Below, one piece after another: positions 10,160 to 18,703 of a DNA stretch of 64,000 nt. A program made the translations under genes and the position numbers. Under the pieces are notes generated by a model that saw only the letters and a program-made list of their open reading frames with translations, was not told the origin of the DNA and did not search any database. Position 1 is the first letter of the stretch. Each line of letters opens with the position of its first letter. Location: NCBI GenBank assembly GCA_963616935.1, contig CAVEMS010000004.1, positions 82,124-146,123 on the forward strand. Direction: 5' to 3'. The stretch comes from UBA4951 sp963616935. Lineage in GTDB: Bacteria; Bacillota_I; Bacilli_A; RFN20; CAG-826.

Positions 10160-12415
10160 TTACCATTCTTGATCGACGCCGGAATCGCTACCGCCGGCCC
10201 CACCGTTATGGACGTTATGTCCAACGACCGCGACTGGGAAGGCATCGGTTTCTTCAATCGTCACCACCGTGCCGTCTGGTTCGGTCGTGTCTTCGAACGT
10301 AAGACTAATGGTCGCGGTTCTATTGACGTAATCATGGGCAACGGCGAATTTGCTAACGGACACCGAAGCTTCGTTAAGACCCAAGAAATAGATGAAGGAA
10401 GCGATAGTGCCCAAAGAATTGATGTTACTCGAATCGATATCGACGGAATAGGTGTCGATATGACCTTCTAAGCTACTTCCGACATACTCCAAGACGGAAT
10501 TCGAAAGAATCGCATCCCAAGATAAGAGGTTGGCTAAATATGATGGCGCCAAAGCGGTTCCCGTCGGGTCCGTCATAGCAGCGTTCTCATATACATATTC
10601 ATCATCTTCGGCATTATGCGAGAACTGATGGAGCGCTCCTTCAACATTGACGACGCCGCTATCGGCATTTTGACGATAGACGCCTTCATTCTCTATATAG
10701 GTGAAAGAATAAGGATCGGTGACCGTTTTTTGGGCCGGTTCTCCAGTCGCATTCGTAACGGTCGTCACTCCATCGGCCGTTTCGACATTCACGATGCCGA
10801 ATAAAAGGCCATTCGTGCCTACGCCTCCACTTGGAGCATAGAACGCCACTATATACGTCTTTCCGGCCGTAAGAGCGGTTTCCACACATGAATCATATTT
10901 ATACAAGCAGTAGTTAGTGTCAGCTCCACTCTTCGAGAAATCGTCGTTATAAGTGCCAGATATCGCAGTTGACGAAACGGTTCCGTCTTCCAAGACCTCA
11001 TAAACATAGTTCAACTTCATGTCTTTCTCGTCCACGTTATTAGTGAAGATTTTATACGTGCCGGTTTTCGTTACGGAGAATTTGACATAATGATTATCTC
11101 CATCGCTGACATCAGAGGATGAAAGATGCATCGCCAAAACGCCATCCGGCGGCAAGGTTCCGCTATAAGTCGAAGTGATTGGAGTATCCGCCTTATAGTC
11201 GAACGCATCGTCTTTGCTCTTACCACCATGCGTCGCATCGACTAAATGCGAATGAGTGACGCTGGCTTTATAGGAAGCGTGAAGATTCGTGATTTTGCTC
11301 GCATCAAGAGACGGATCGCCAGCGACGGTGATGCTCACCGTGTCGGTCACGGAGCCACAGGTTGCGGTTATGGTTGCGTTTCCTTCTCCCATCGCGATTA
11401 CGGTTCCATCGCTACCGACGGACAAAACGTTGGTGTCCGAAGAGGACCACGCAATCGTGTCGGTCGTATCGGCAGGAGTCGCGGTTGCGCTTAATTTCAC
11501 GCTATTATGTAACGTCATTGTGCCAACTGAAGATTTGTCAGCGATCGTGACGCTTGTGGCGGCGGCATCGGCTTTAGTGACCCTAATGGTGTAAGTGGCC
11601 GTCGATTCGTGTTCGCCATCGTGCAAAACGCAGGTTATCGTCGCTTCGCCTTCGGCTTGGCCGGAGACCGTAGCAGTAGAACCGTTGGTCAATTTCTGAA
11701 CATTGGCAATATCGGCATTCGAAGAAGTCCAAGTGTACTCGGCAGCCGAGGTCGTATATGACGTCACGGCGGTCAAAACGCAGGAGTCTCCAACGGAAAT
11801 CTCAGATTTGGTGGCCGCTATATGATTGATAACAGGCGTCGCGTCTCCGCATGTATAGGTGAAGACGATCGAAGTGAAGGAAGTCCCTTCCCCTGTCGCG
11901 AATTCGAGTTTGACACGGGAGGCCTTGCCGCTCTTTGAGAGGGCGACGGTCTTATCGCCCGCGCTATCGGCGGCGACGGAAATCGCTTCGATATCTGTTA
12001 ACGAATCGTCTTGGAAGGAAGCCGTGAGCCCGTTTTTGGAATCCAGCCCTTTGATTTCTATTTGTTTGAAGCCCGTTCCAACGCGGTTATTGGCATCAAC
12101 CGTTGCACCGGCCAAATCCGAATTATAAATCGAACCGCCGGCGATATTGATCTTGCCATCCGCATAATAGGCTCCGCTGACGGAGAAACCGAGTCCGCAG
12201 GCTACGAATGTGCCTGATTTTCTGTCGGTTGATGAGCCGTCACCGCCTAGCGCGGCCCTAATTTCCTCGGCCGTGACGACGAATGAACGGACATTGTCTT
12301 CCGACGCCGTGATCCCAAACGGCTTCATCATGCCGTTCGTTCCGATCGCCAAAACGCCAGCTCCGCCAAGCGCAGCTACCGCCAATAGCGACAATACCTT
12401 GATCTTCTTTTTCAT
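10160..12415 (-). CDS. Secreted protein with two BIG2 domains
   Basis: 751 aa. The Sec-type signal peptide (about residues 1-36) has no lipobox cysteine, unlike its four downstream neighbours, so it is probably released or held by another means. Two BIG2 domains occupy about 195-285 and 288-370 ('WTSSNADIANVQ...SGQAEGEATITC', 'WSSSDTNVLSVGSDGTVIAMGEGNATITA'). Residues about 375-570 form a beta domain with a PPC-like pattern ('GKTYIVAFYAPSGG'). The C-terminus is Gly-rich and has no LPXTG. First gene of the surface operon, 19 bases before the 1357-aa gene; a promoter candidate lies just upstream. Confidence 0.8.
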   Translation of the reverse strand: MKKKIKVLSLLAVAALGGAGVLAIGTNGMMKPFGITASEDNVRSFVVTAEEIRAALGGDGSSTDRKSGTFVACGLGFSVSGAYYADGKINIAGGSIYNSDLAGATVDANNRVGTGFKQIEIKGLDSKNGLTASFQDDSLTDIEAISVAADSAGDKTVALSKSGKASRVKLEFATGEGTSFTSIVFTYTCGDATPVINHIAATKSEISVGDSCVLTAVTSYTTSAAEYTWTSSNADIANVQKLTNGSTATVSGQAEGEATITCVLHDGEHESTATYTIRVTKADAAATSVTIADKSSVGTMTLHNSVKLSATATPADTTDTIAWSSSDTNVLSVGSDGTVIAMGEGNATITATCGSVTDTVSITVAGDPSLDASKITNLHASYKASVTHSHLVDATHGGKSKDDAFDYKADTPITSTYSGTLPPDGVLAMHLSSSDVSDGDNHYVKFSVTKTGTYKIFTNNVDEKDMKLNYVYEVLEDGTVSSTAISGTYNDDFSKSGADTNYCLYKYDSCVETALTAGKTYIVAFYAPSGGVGTNGLLFGIVNVETADGVTTVTNATGEPAQKTVTDPYSFTYIENEGVYRQNADSGVVNVEGALHQFSHNAEDDEYVYENAAMTDPTGTALAPSYLANLLSWDAILSNSVLEYVGSSLEGHIDTYSVDIDSSNINSLGTIASFIYFLGLNEASVSVSKFAVAHDYVNRTATISLTFEDTTEPDGTVVTIEETDAFPVAVVGHNVHNGGAGGSDSGVDQEW

Positions 12416-12443
12416 TTTGTCCTTTCCGCCATCCTTATATTTA

Positions 12444-12471
12444 TATATAAAGAGGCAATGTGCGATTACAA
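12444..12471 (-). promoter_or_regulatory. Candidate promoter of the surface-protein operon
   Basis: On the minus strand: -35 TTGTAA (12466-12471), 16-base spacer, -10 TATATA (12444-12449). An RBS-like GGAAAGGA lies just before the ATG at 12415. Confidence 0.4.
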
Positions 12472-12929
12472 AACCTTAACCACTTCAATTCGCTATATAT
12501 GAAGAATCAGATTCAAACGAATTCTTTTTTTCCTTCATCATCCGAAATGGGTGGTTAATCAATGACGTTTCAAGTCTTCTATAATTTTATAATCCCACCT
12601 TTCATAACATGTGCATTATCCATTACAAATGAAAATCGTCAATCATTATTTTTCAAAACTATGAAATATTTTCATTTTTAGAATCAATCGACCGATTCAA
12701 TCTAATGTTTTCCTTGTTTAAAAATGAAAAATGCATTGTTTTGCCCGACCATTCGTGAGTATCAAAATAAGATGGAAAGGCCGGCAAAGGGATCTAAATA
12801 ATTTCATCAACCATGCACGATAATTTCATTAAATGGCAGAAGCGGAATGGCCAGTCCCTCTTGATTGCAAGGGAGTGATGGCGCGTTCAGTCATTTCGCC
12901 TATTGACCTTTCTCAAAATGAATTCGTTT
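12472..12929. other. AT-rich intergenic region, no gene seen
   Basis: No convincing coding sequence. It contains a small perfect inverted repeat ATGAAA-TAT-TTTCAT at 12661-12675 and a direct repeat ATAATTTCAT at 12798-12807 and 12820-12829. A 68-codon + frame starting at 12833 has no ribosome site and overlaps the Fic promoter region. Confidence 0.5.
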
Positions 12930-12969
12930 ATCACCAAAAATTAACCATTTTTTTGGTGATATATTTAAT
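12930..12969 (+). promoter_or_regulatory. Inverted-repeat operator over the Fic promoter
   Basis: Perfect 11-bp arms ATCACCAAAAA (12930-12940) and TTTTTGGTGAT (12950-12960) flank a candidate -35 TTAACC (12941-12946). The -10 TTTAAT (12964-12969) follows at 17 bases. The layout fits repressor control of the Fic gene, possibly by its own C-terminal winged helix (inference). Confidence 0.45.
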
Positions 12970-13064
12970 GATAATTCTTCCGTTTCTTGAATGTTGCAGC
13001 GCGTGGCACTCACGATTGGCAGTCGCCCAAATCTTCTAATGACATCCCTATGATCACCAATTCG

Positions 13065-14110
13065 ATGAAAAAATTTTTCGATTATTCGAAACTTGCCGAA
13101 AGGAATTTCGATAAGGAAATCATCAATTACATCGGTCTCATCCACGAGTTTAAAGGAAGACAGGGCCTTTCCCTGAAGCAAAGGAAAGATGATTTGGACA
13201 AACTTATCGAAATATCTAAAGTTCAAAGTACGGAGGCTTCAAACGAAATCGAGGGAATCGTCACAGCCAATCAAAGGCTCAAAGAACTGATGGCAGATAA
13301 AACGACCCCTAGGAACAGAAACGAGAAAGAAATTCAAGGATACCGTTAGCCCTTAATATGGTTCACGAGAGTTTCGAATATATTCCAATTAGGCCGAACG
13401 CCATTCTTCAACTGCATAAGGAGATGTACCAATTCCTAGACGTTCGATTTGGCGGAAGGTTCAAGGATACGCCTAACGAAGTAGACGCAATATACCCAGA
13501 CAGCAGAAAGATCACGCTCTTCAAGCCTTTGGAGCCATATGAGACTCCCAAAGCCGTCGAGGCAATCTGCGAAGAATACGACAAGGTAATAAGCAAATAC
13601 TATATCGATCCGCTGATCGCTATTCCCGTATTCATTCATGATTTCCTTTGCATTCATCCCTTCAATGACGGAAATGGTAGGATGTCTAGGTTGCTTACCA
13701 CCCTACTTCTATATAGGGGCGGTTATGCCATTGGCAAATGCATTTCTCTTGATAAAAAAATACAGCTAACAAAACTTGATTATTACGATGCCTTACAACA
13801 AAGTTCTACGGGTTGGATGGAATCGACTCACGACGACACCCCTTTCATCAAATATCTATTAGGAACAATACTAGCAGCCTATAGGGACTTCGAAGAAAGA
13901 GTCGATGTTGTCGGCCATAAAATGTCTGCATTAGGAATGGTCGAGAAAGCCATGAAATCAAAGCTTGGCAAATTCACTAAAAGCGACATCGTGGAGCTAT
14001 GTCCAGAAATTGGAAGAGGCTCCGTCGAACAATCGCTTAAAATCCTTTGTGAAAGAGACATCATCAAGAAGGAAGGTGTCGGCAGTGCCACTTTCTATCA
14101 CCTGAAATAA
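13065..14110 (+). pseudogene. Fic-wHTH family AMPylase-type protein, broken by a frameshift
   Basis: Two frames together encode one Fic protein. The first (starting 'MKKFFDYSKLAER', start chosen by family pattern; ATGs at 12987 and 13050 are also in frame) ends at TAG 13347-13349. The second resumes at once as 'ALNMVHESFEYIPI', which in intact relatives follows 'GYRD'. One base has been lost at about 13346-13349. The N-terminal part has the inhibitory-helix motif SNEIEG ([S/T]xxxE[G/N]) of class II Fic proteins. The second part has the full active loop HPFNDGNGRMSR and a C-terminal winged-helix region ('FTKSDIVELCPEIGRGSVEQSL'). Fic enzymes transfer AMP to target proteins. The break is either a real mutation or a sequencing error, and is otherwise clean. 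Confidence 0.75.
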
Positions 14111-14226
14111 CGGCATTTCCTTCAAAACGATTATCGAAACCCATCCATATAGTCCTTTAAGGCTTATTAGACGAAATAAAGTCATAATGGATCGCTTTTA
14201 CCGATCCTCCACCACATCTATGCAAT

Positions 14227-14252
14227 AAAAAAGGCGATCAACACCGATCGCC
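14227..14252 (-). terminator. Terminator after tRNA-Leu(CAA)
   Basis: GGCGATC / GATCGCC stem, loop AACACC; the minus-strand transcript ends in TTTTTT, 13 bases past the tRNA 3' end. Confidence 0.85.
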
Positions 14253-14264
14253 CATTCTTTCGAT

Positions 14265-14346
14265 TGGTGCCCCGAGTGAGAGTCGAACTCGCATGGTTTC
14301 CCGAACGATTTTGAGTCGTTTGCGTCTACCATTCCGCCATCGGGGC
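14265..14346 (-). tRNA. tRNA-Leu (anticodon CAA)
   Basis: Minus strand starts GCCCCGATGG and ends CTCGGGGCACCA, so acceptor pairs and CCA are encoded. The anticodon arm is AACGA-CTCAAAA-TCGTT, giving CAA. The variable arm and GTTCGACTC T-arm are present. 82 nt with CCA. Confidence 0.93.
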
Positions 14347-14529
14347 GTTTTGCCTATGCTTCCAAACTTCATCAGGATGGAAGACGGCTTACGAATTATA
14401 GGATAAGCACCCAAAACAATCAACTTTAAGTTAGGATCGGCCGTAGATTTGTGAGCGGAGCCACTCAAAACGGCAGATTCTCAAACCAAATAATGACTTT
14501 TCGATTTTAGATGCAAAAAACAAAAACTA

Positions 14530-15087
14530 CTATTTGTCGAATATGGCGAACAGTTCTTCGTTGGAATATATTTCCGCGCCATACACTTCTTTCAAATACT
14601 TGAGGCCGTATTCGTAATCTTCTTTAGTGAAGGAATTGGTTGCGTCTTTCGCCACCACCACTTTATAACCCAATTGATAAGCATCGGCGGAAGTGTGACG
14701 GACGCACATATGAGTGTGTAAACCAGTTAATATTACCGCATTGACCCCAAGCTCGCGGAGAAGAATGTCCAGATCGGTTTGGAAGAAGCCGCTGTAACGG
14801 CGTTTAGGAACAACGTAATCAGAGTCACAAGGACCCAATTCTGGAATCACTTCAGCGCCCTTGGTTCCTGCAATCGCATGATCGCCCCAAAGTTCCAATT
14901 CCTTATCGATGCCTTTTAGGTGCGCATCGTTACAAAAAATAACTGGCACATTGTGGGCGCGGGCCTCTTTTAGCAATTCGGCCGTAGGTTCAACTATAGC
15001 GAGTCCGCGATCGCATTTTAGCGAGCCTGTAACAAAGTCATTAAGCATATCGACGACAAGAATAGCGGTTTTACTTTTTTCAAACAT
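14530..15087 (-). CDS. Isochorismatase-family cysteine hydrolase (nicotinamidase-like)
   Basis: 185 aa from the ATG at 15087, chosen because AAGGAGA lies 6 bases before it; an upstream in-frame ATG at 15129 has no such site. The cysteine-hydrolase triad is visible as Asp13 ('LVVDMLNDF'), Lys95 ('VVPKRRYSGF') and Cys128 ('HTHMCVRHTSADA'). The family hydrolyses amides such as nicotinamide or carbamates, or isochorismate; the exact substrate cannot be read here. It is a normal single-domain length. It lies 85 bases downstream of a TetR gene on the same strand, which may control it. Confidence 0.85.
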   Translation of the reverse strand: MFEKSKTAILVVDMLNDFVTGSLKCDRGLAIVEPTAELLKEARAHNVPVIFCNDAHLKGIDKELELWGDHAIAGTKGAEVIPELGPCDSDYVVPKRRYSGFFQTDLDILLRELGVNAVILTGLHTHMCVRHTSADAYQLGYKVVVAKDATNSFTKEDYEYGLKYLKEVYGAEIYSNEELFAIFDK

Positions 15088-15093
15088 AAAGAT

Positions 15094-15100
15094 TCTCCTT
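15094..15100 (-). promoter_or_regulatory. RBS that sets the isochorismatase start
   Basis: AAGGAGA on the minus strand, 6 bases before the ATG at 15087. Confidence 0.7.
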
Positions 15101-15153
15101 GAGTTCGCTTTGCGACGAAATGATAGCAAAAATATAAATACAATTCTTTATCG

Positions 15154-15218
15154 TTTTATAAATTGACATTATTTATAAGACTGATTTGAATTTTTCAGTT
15201 TTTAAAATTGACATTATT
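15154..15218. repeat. Two 20-bp direct repeats at the 3' end of the TetR gene
   Basis: Copies at 15154-15173 and 15199-15218 agree at 18 of 20 bases (shared core AAATTGACATTATT). One copy spans the last TetR codons, the other lies just past the stop and about 70 bases before the isochorismatase ATG. A possible TetR binding pair or a small duplication. Confidence 0.5.
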
Positions 15219-15727
15219 ATTTCGACGATTTCATCTTGCTTGTAGTGGCAGCCATCTAGCACATACATCCTTAAAACAGAAAACAAGAAATCAATTAATG
15301 AAAATTCTATGAAAACATTTTCATCATCTATTTTCCCACGCCTATCCGGCTTTGTTTTTTTCAAATATGGCAATATGAGGTTTCTAAATTTGCCATTGAA
15401 ACGGTATCGATCAACTGAGTATGCGGCGTACAAAAGCTTTTTATTCACTTTGGCAAAGGATACCAATGGCTCTATCAAAGTCTCCACATTTGATGCAGAG
15501 ACCGCCGATATCTCTTTAAAAAGCAAGGATATAGCAGCGTCTTCGATCGCTGAAAATAAGGCATCTAATGACTGATAATGCAGATAAAATGTGGATTTAT
15601 TGACATCTGCCTTATAACAAACGTCTTCGATCGTTATATATGACATTTTCTCCTCGTTTAGAAGCGCAATGCACGAATCGACGATTGTTTTCTCTGTTTT
15701 TACGAATCTTCTGTCGGTTGTTCTCAT
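15173..15727 (-). CDS. TetR/AcrR-family transcription regulator
   Basis: 184 aa. Residues about 8-60 form the TetR helix-turn-helix ('TIEDVCYKADVNKSTFYLHYQSLDALFSAIED'); the C-terminal part is the ligand/dimer domain of the type with a 'FLFSVLRMYVLDG' helix. It is expected to act as a dimeric repressor. The closest candidate target is the isochorismatase gene directly downstream on the same strand. Confidence 0.88.
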   Translation of the reverse strand: MRTTDRRFVKTEKTIVDSCIALLNEEKMSYITIEDVCYKADVNKSTFYLHYQSLDALFSAIEDAAISLLFKEISAVSASNVETLIEPLVSFAKVNKKLLYAAYSVDRYRFNGKFRNLILPYLKKTKPDRRGKIDDENVFIEFSLIDFLFSVLRMYVLDGCHYKQDEIVEIIMSILKTEKFKSVL

Positions 15728-15820
15728 ATTTAAAAATATACCGCATTAACTGATTTTTTAAAATACTTTTGTCTATTAATAGAATAAAGTCTTTTATTTT
15801 TTCACTTATTATCATGTTTT

Positions 15821-15961
15821 TTATTTGATCGCCTCGATCACTCGGACTTGCCGTTCGCAAAACCACAAACCGCATTTAGACGTGACGGCCACAGTGTCTT
15901 CCGCATCCAATTCTAGAAAATCGAAACGTTCAGTATCTGCGCTCATTTCGCTAACAGCCAT
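15821..15961 (-). CDS. Possible 46-aa small protein or gene remnant
   Basis: An ATG frame of 46 codons in an otherwise gene-free stretch (15728-16061). The translation starts 'MAVSEMSADTERFDFLELD' and ends 'QVRVIEAIK'; its acidic, balanced composition looks more protein-like than chance. There is no ribosome site and an in-frame TGA lies two codons upstream, so a decayed gene fragment is as likely. No family recognised. Confidence 0.25.
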   Translation of the reverse strand: MAVSEMSADTERFDFLELDAEDTVAVTSKCGLWFCERQVRVIEAIK

Positions 15962-16012
15962 GCGTCGTCAAAACACTAGTCCAAAATCTGCAATTCTGGA
16001 TATGGAAAATGC

Positions 16013-16037
16013 AAAAAGCCCGAGTGTATCGGGCTTT
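16013..16037 (-). terminator. Terminator of the DUF4143 ATPase gene
   Basis: AAAGCCCGA / TCGGGCTTT stem with loop GTGTA; the minus-strand product ends CTTTTTG, 25 bases past the stop at 16062. Confidence 0.8.
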
Positions 16038-16061
16038 GTAATCAAATTCAACGATTCGTTT

Positions 16062-17327
16062 TTAATCTTTTAACATATTGACTGGGACCACATGAATTCC
16101 GTCTTCTGTCGTAAAAGCATCTCCACCGGCCGTCAATATCATGGAAAATGATGGTTCTTTTTGCCCGTTTTCGTGTATTTGGCCTTTCAAAGAATTTAAA
16201 CGCGCTCTAGCGTATTTAATCTCTTCGGAGCCTCCCATCTTCACTTCTATCAATGCGTAATCACCATTTTTCAAATGCAAAACTACATCGCATTCCAATC
16301 CATTTACATCGCGAAAATGTCTAATCTCTCCTCTAAGGAATTGAGCATAGATCGAAAGTTCCTTGACGGCGAAATCCTCGAAAAGGAGGCCAAACGTCCG
16401 AGGATCATTCAATAAATCACTGGGCGAAATCCCTAAAGCTCCAGCAGCTATGGAGGTATCAACGAAGTGCCTTGTTGGCGTTGTGATTATTGCGGTTTTG
16501 CTCCTAAAATTCGGATTCCACGCCTCGACATCCTCGATGATGTATAAGTCGCGCAGCGCCTGGAGGTATTCGTCTAACGTATCATTGTTTATGTTTCGAT
16601 CGTCGTGTTTGTTGATGTCATTAATTATTGTTATCTTCCGCGCTTCAGTCGAAACGTTTCTTGCGTAACTCCGCAAAATCATCCGAAAGATATCGGGTTT
16701 CTTATTCCTGAATTTTCCATTTTTAGAATTTTCGAAATCAAAGAGAGTCGAATAATAGTTCTCCGTGATTTGAAGCGCTCTTTCACGATTGCCGACAAGC
16801 GAAAGAGGCCATCCTCCACGGCATATATAAAAAGCCGTATCCTGCAAATGATATCCTTCATTAATAGCGAAGATCTCTTTTTTCCCAGCAAACAAATCGC
16901 TTAAAGAAACAAGACCTTTCGATTCTTTCGTCTCGGACAAGCTCATTGGGCGCATTTTAACGGTAACAATTCGTCCAGCACCCGAATGATAAATGTCGTC
17001 CATATCCGCCGGAGTCGAACTGCCGGTAAAGATAAATTGACCGAATTTCTCTTCTCGTCTATCTACCTCAGATCGAACCGCATTCCATAAATCGGGAGCA
17101 TTTTGCCATTCGTCGATAAGCCGTGGACTCTCTCCCATCAAAATTGCTTCAGGATCCAAATTCGCTAACTGTATTTTCTTTTTCGTATCCAAACAATATT
17201 CGCTTTTGGCATATTTTCTGCAAGTTTCCGTTTTACCGCACCATTTTGGCCCAGCTAGAACGACAACACCCGATGTTTCCAAAGCTTTTTCTATATTTTT
17301 TTCGATGTATCTGTGCAGGTAATTCAT
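16062..17327 (-). CDS. AAA ATPase with DUF4143 (AAA_14 family)
   Basis: 421 aa from the ATG at 17327, preferred because AGGAG lies 6 bases before it; the ATG at 17333 directly abuts that site. Walker A GPKWCGKT and Walker B 'PRLIDEW' are in the first 80 residues. The C-terminal DUF4143 region has a PD-(D/E)xK-like pattern ('ECDVVLHLKNGDYALIEVK'). Proteins of this type are common single genes in gut bacteria with unknown function, often seen in variable regions. A 24-bp triple repeat lies immediately upstream. Own terminator downstream. Confidence 0.88.
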   Translation of the reverse strand: MNYLHRYIEKNIEKALETSGVVVLAGPKWCGKTETCRKYAKSEYCLDTKKKIQLANLDPEAILMGESPRLIDEWQNAPDLWNAVRSEVDRREEKFGQFIFTGSSTPADMDDIYHSGAGRIVTVKMRPMSLSETKESKGLVSLSDLFAGKKEIFAINEGYHLQDTAFYICRGGWPLSLVGNRERALQITENYYSTLFDFENSKNGKFRNKKPDIFRMILRSYARNVSTEARKITIINDINKHDDRNINNDTLDEYLQALRDLYIIEDVEAWNPNFRSKTAIITTPTRHFVDTSIAAGALGISPSDLLNDPRTFGLLFEDFAVKELSIYAQFLRGEIRHFRDVNGLECDVVLHLKNGDYALIEVKMGGSEEIKYARARLNSLKGQIHENGQKEPSFSMILTAGGDAFTTEDGIHVVPVNMLKD

Positions 17328-17375
17328 AGTCATCTCCTAGAGATATGCTAACATATTAAAAATAATAAACAATAT

Positions 17376-17447
17376 TTTTCCCCCTGTTTCACGTTAACAT
17401 TTTCCCCCTGTTTCACGTTAACATTTTCCCCCTGTTTCACGTTAAAA
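17376..17447. repeat. Three tandem copies of a 24-bp repeat upstream of the DUF4143 ATPase
   Basis: Units at 17376-17399, 17400-17423 and 17424-17447, each TTTTCCCCCTGTTTCACGTT followed by AACA (last unit AAAA). The copies are otherwise identical. Read on the minus strand they start with TG (TGTTAACGTGAAAC...), which recalls the repeated transposase-binding ends of IS21-type elements. No transposase is present here. Confidence 0.85.
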
Positions 17448-17547
17448 AATCATCCTTACTTTGCTAGAACGACAAATTGAATTCATAAAAATCGTCATTT
17501 GGCGTCGAAAAAATGCTAAGCAATCACATATAGAATGCTAACCAAAT

Positions 17548-17569
17548 AAAAAAGCCGGCTTATGCCGGC
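17548..17569 (-). terminator. Terminator after the tRNA-Leu/tRNA-Arg pair
   Basis: GCCGGC-TTAT-GCCGGC stem; on the minus strand it is followed by TTTTTT. Confidence 0.85.
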
Positions 17570-17582
17570 CATATAGACATAT

Positions 17583-17659
17583 TGGCGCGCCCGAGGCGAC
17601 TCGAACGCCTGACCCCAACCTTCGGAGGGTTGTACTCTATCCATCTGAGCTACGAGCGC
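17583..17659 (-). tRNA. tRNA-Arg (anticodon CCG)
   Basis: Minus strand begins GCGCTCGTAGCTCAG and ends CGGGCGCGCCA. Anticodon arm CAACC-CTCCGAA-GGTTG gives CCG. Length 77 nt with encoded CCA. Confidence 0.93.
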
Positions 17660-17662
17660 AAT

Positions 17663-17749
17663 TGGTGCGCTGGATGAGGCTCGAACTCACACCCGTTGCC
17701 GGACTAGCTCCTGAAACTAGCGCGTATACCAATTCCGCCACCAGCGCAC
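17663..17749 (-). tRNA. tRNA-Leu (anticodon CAG)
   Basis: Minus strand begins GTGCGCTGGTGGCGGAATTGG and ends CCAGCGCACCA. Anticodon arm CTAGT-TTCAGGA-GCTAG gives CAG; the long variable arm is typical of Leu. Length 87 nt. It lies 16 bases downstream of the alpha/beta hydrolase gene on the same strand and 3 bases before tRNA-Arg. Confidence 0.93.
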
Positions 17750-17765
17750 GTAGGCATAATATACT

Positions 17766-18698
17766 CTAATTCTCGAAGAAATCGAAGATGGCTTTCCAAA
17801 CTGGTTGATTTTCTTCCGTGGCCTTTTCCAAATCCATTTTCATATCAAGATTTTTCGCCGGATCGTTTAAACCGATCTTTAAGAGATTAGACACATAAGC
17901 CTCACTTCCAGTGGTTCTAAAAGGGGAGTGCTTAGAGCCTTCAACGTATAGGAATTCAACCGAAGGATTGCCAAAAAACGCTTTTCTAAGAGGTGAGAAA
18001 CCCACCTTTAACGGAACGATATCATCTTCTGATCCTTGGATATAGAGCACTTTAACAGATTTGTTTCGCTTGATGGCATTTATGGCGTTTTTGCCGCCGT
18101 TTTTGAGGTCGGCAAGGCGAGAAGCAAACCAAAACGCAGGCTTAAAAAAGCTAACAAACTTGGGAAAACGGCATCTAATCAATTCAGGAAAACTGATGTA
18201 ACCAGATAGCGAGACTATCTTTTCCACGCCATATTCTTTCTTAGCGCTCATCATAGCGGCCCAGCCACCCCAAGAATGGCCGATTGCATAACGTTTCAAT
18301 CCTTTAACGCATATCTCGTTATCTAAATAAGAAAAGAAGGCCTTTTGATCGTTTGCAGCATGATCCAGCGAACGGATTTCGCTTCCTTGGCTTTCCATTG
18401 AGCCCATGTTGTCGTAAGCGTATACCAAATATCCTTCCTCAGCCAATAAGCATATCTCCTTGATATAACTGGCTCTTCCATCGCCTAAGCCATGGAAAAA
18501 GATCACGATTGCTTTCGGTTTGACGCCCTTTTTGAAATATTTCGAGCCTGATAATCTCCATTTCCCAGAATAAAAACCGAAACGCTCTTCCGTTATGCCG
18601 AAATCATCCGCTCTCCAATAGGGAAAAGCGGGGGAGCCATCGTATCTCTTCCCACATATTTTTCTGATAATCGAATAAACGTATAGCGAAATAAGCAT
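17766..18698 (-). CDS. Alpha/beta-hydrolase (serine esterase/lipase-like)
   Basis: 310 aa. An N-terminal hydrophobic stretch (about 1-15) could be a membrane anchor. The oxyanion region 'IFFHGLGDG', the nucleophile elbow GHSWGG (Ser142), an acid in 'GSEDDIVPL' and a late 'EGSKHSP' histidine make a full catalytic triad. It resembles monoglyceride-lipase/serine aminopeptidase S33-type hydrolases, but substrate is unknown. It starts 5 bases after the GH3 gene ends, so a linked role in removing acyl groups from a glycan or lipid is possible (inference). Confidence 0.8.
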   Translation of the reverse strand: MLISLYVYSIIRKICGKRYDGSPAFPYWRADDFGITEERFGFYSGKWRLSGSKYFKKGVKPKAIVIFFHGLGDGRASYIKEICLLAEEGYLVYAYDNMGSMESQGSEIRSLDHAANDQKAFFSYLDNEICVKGLKRYAIGHSWGGWAAMMSAKKEYGVEKIVSLSGYISFPELIRCRFPKFVSFFKPAFWFASRLADLKNGGKNAINAIKRNKSVKVLYIQGSEDDIVPLKVGFSPLRKAFFGNPSVEFLYVEGSKHSPFRTTGSEAYVSNLLKIGLNDPAKNLDMKMDLEKATEENQPVWKAIFDFFEN

Positions 18699-18703
18699 CT
18701 TGC

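Noticed and set aside
12833..13039. 68-codon + frame before the Fic gene
   Set aside because: Overlaps the palindromic promoter, has no RBS and no coherent sequence pattern.
17376..17447. CRISPR array
   Set aside because: Units are directly joined with no spacers and only three copies; no cas genes in the window.
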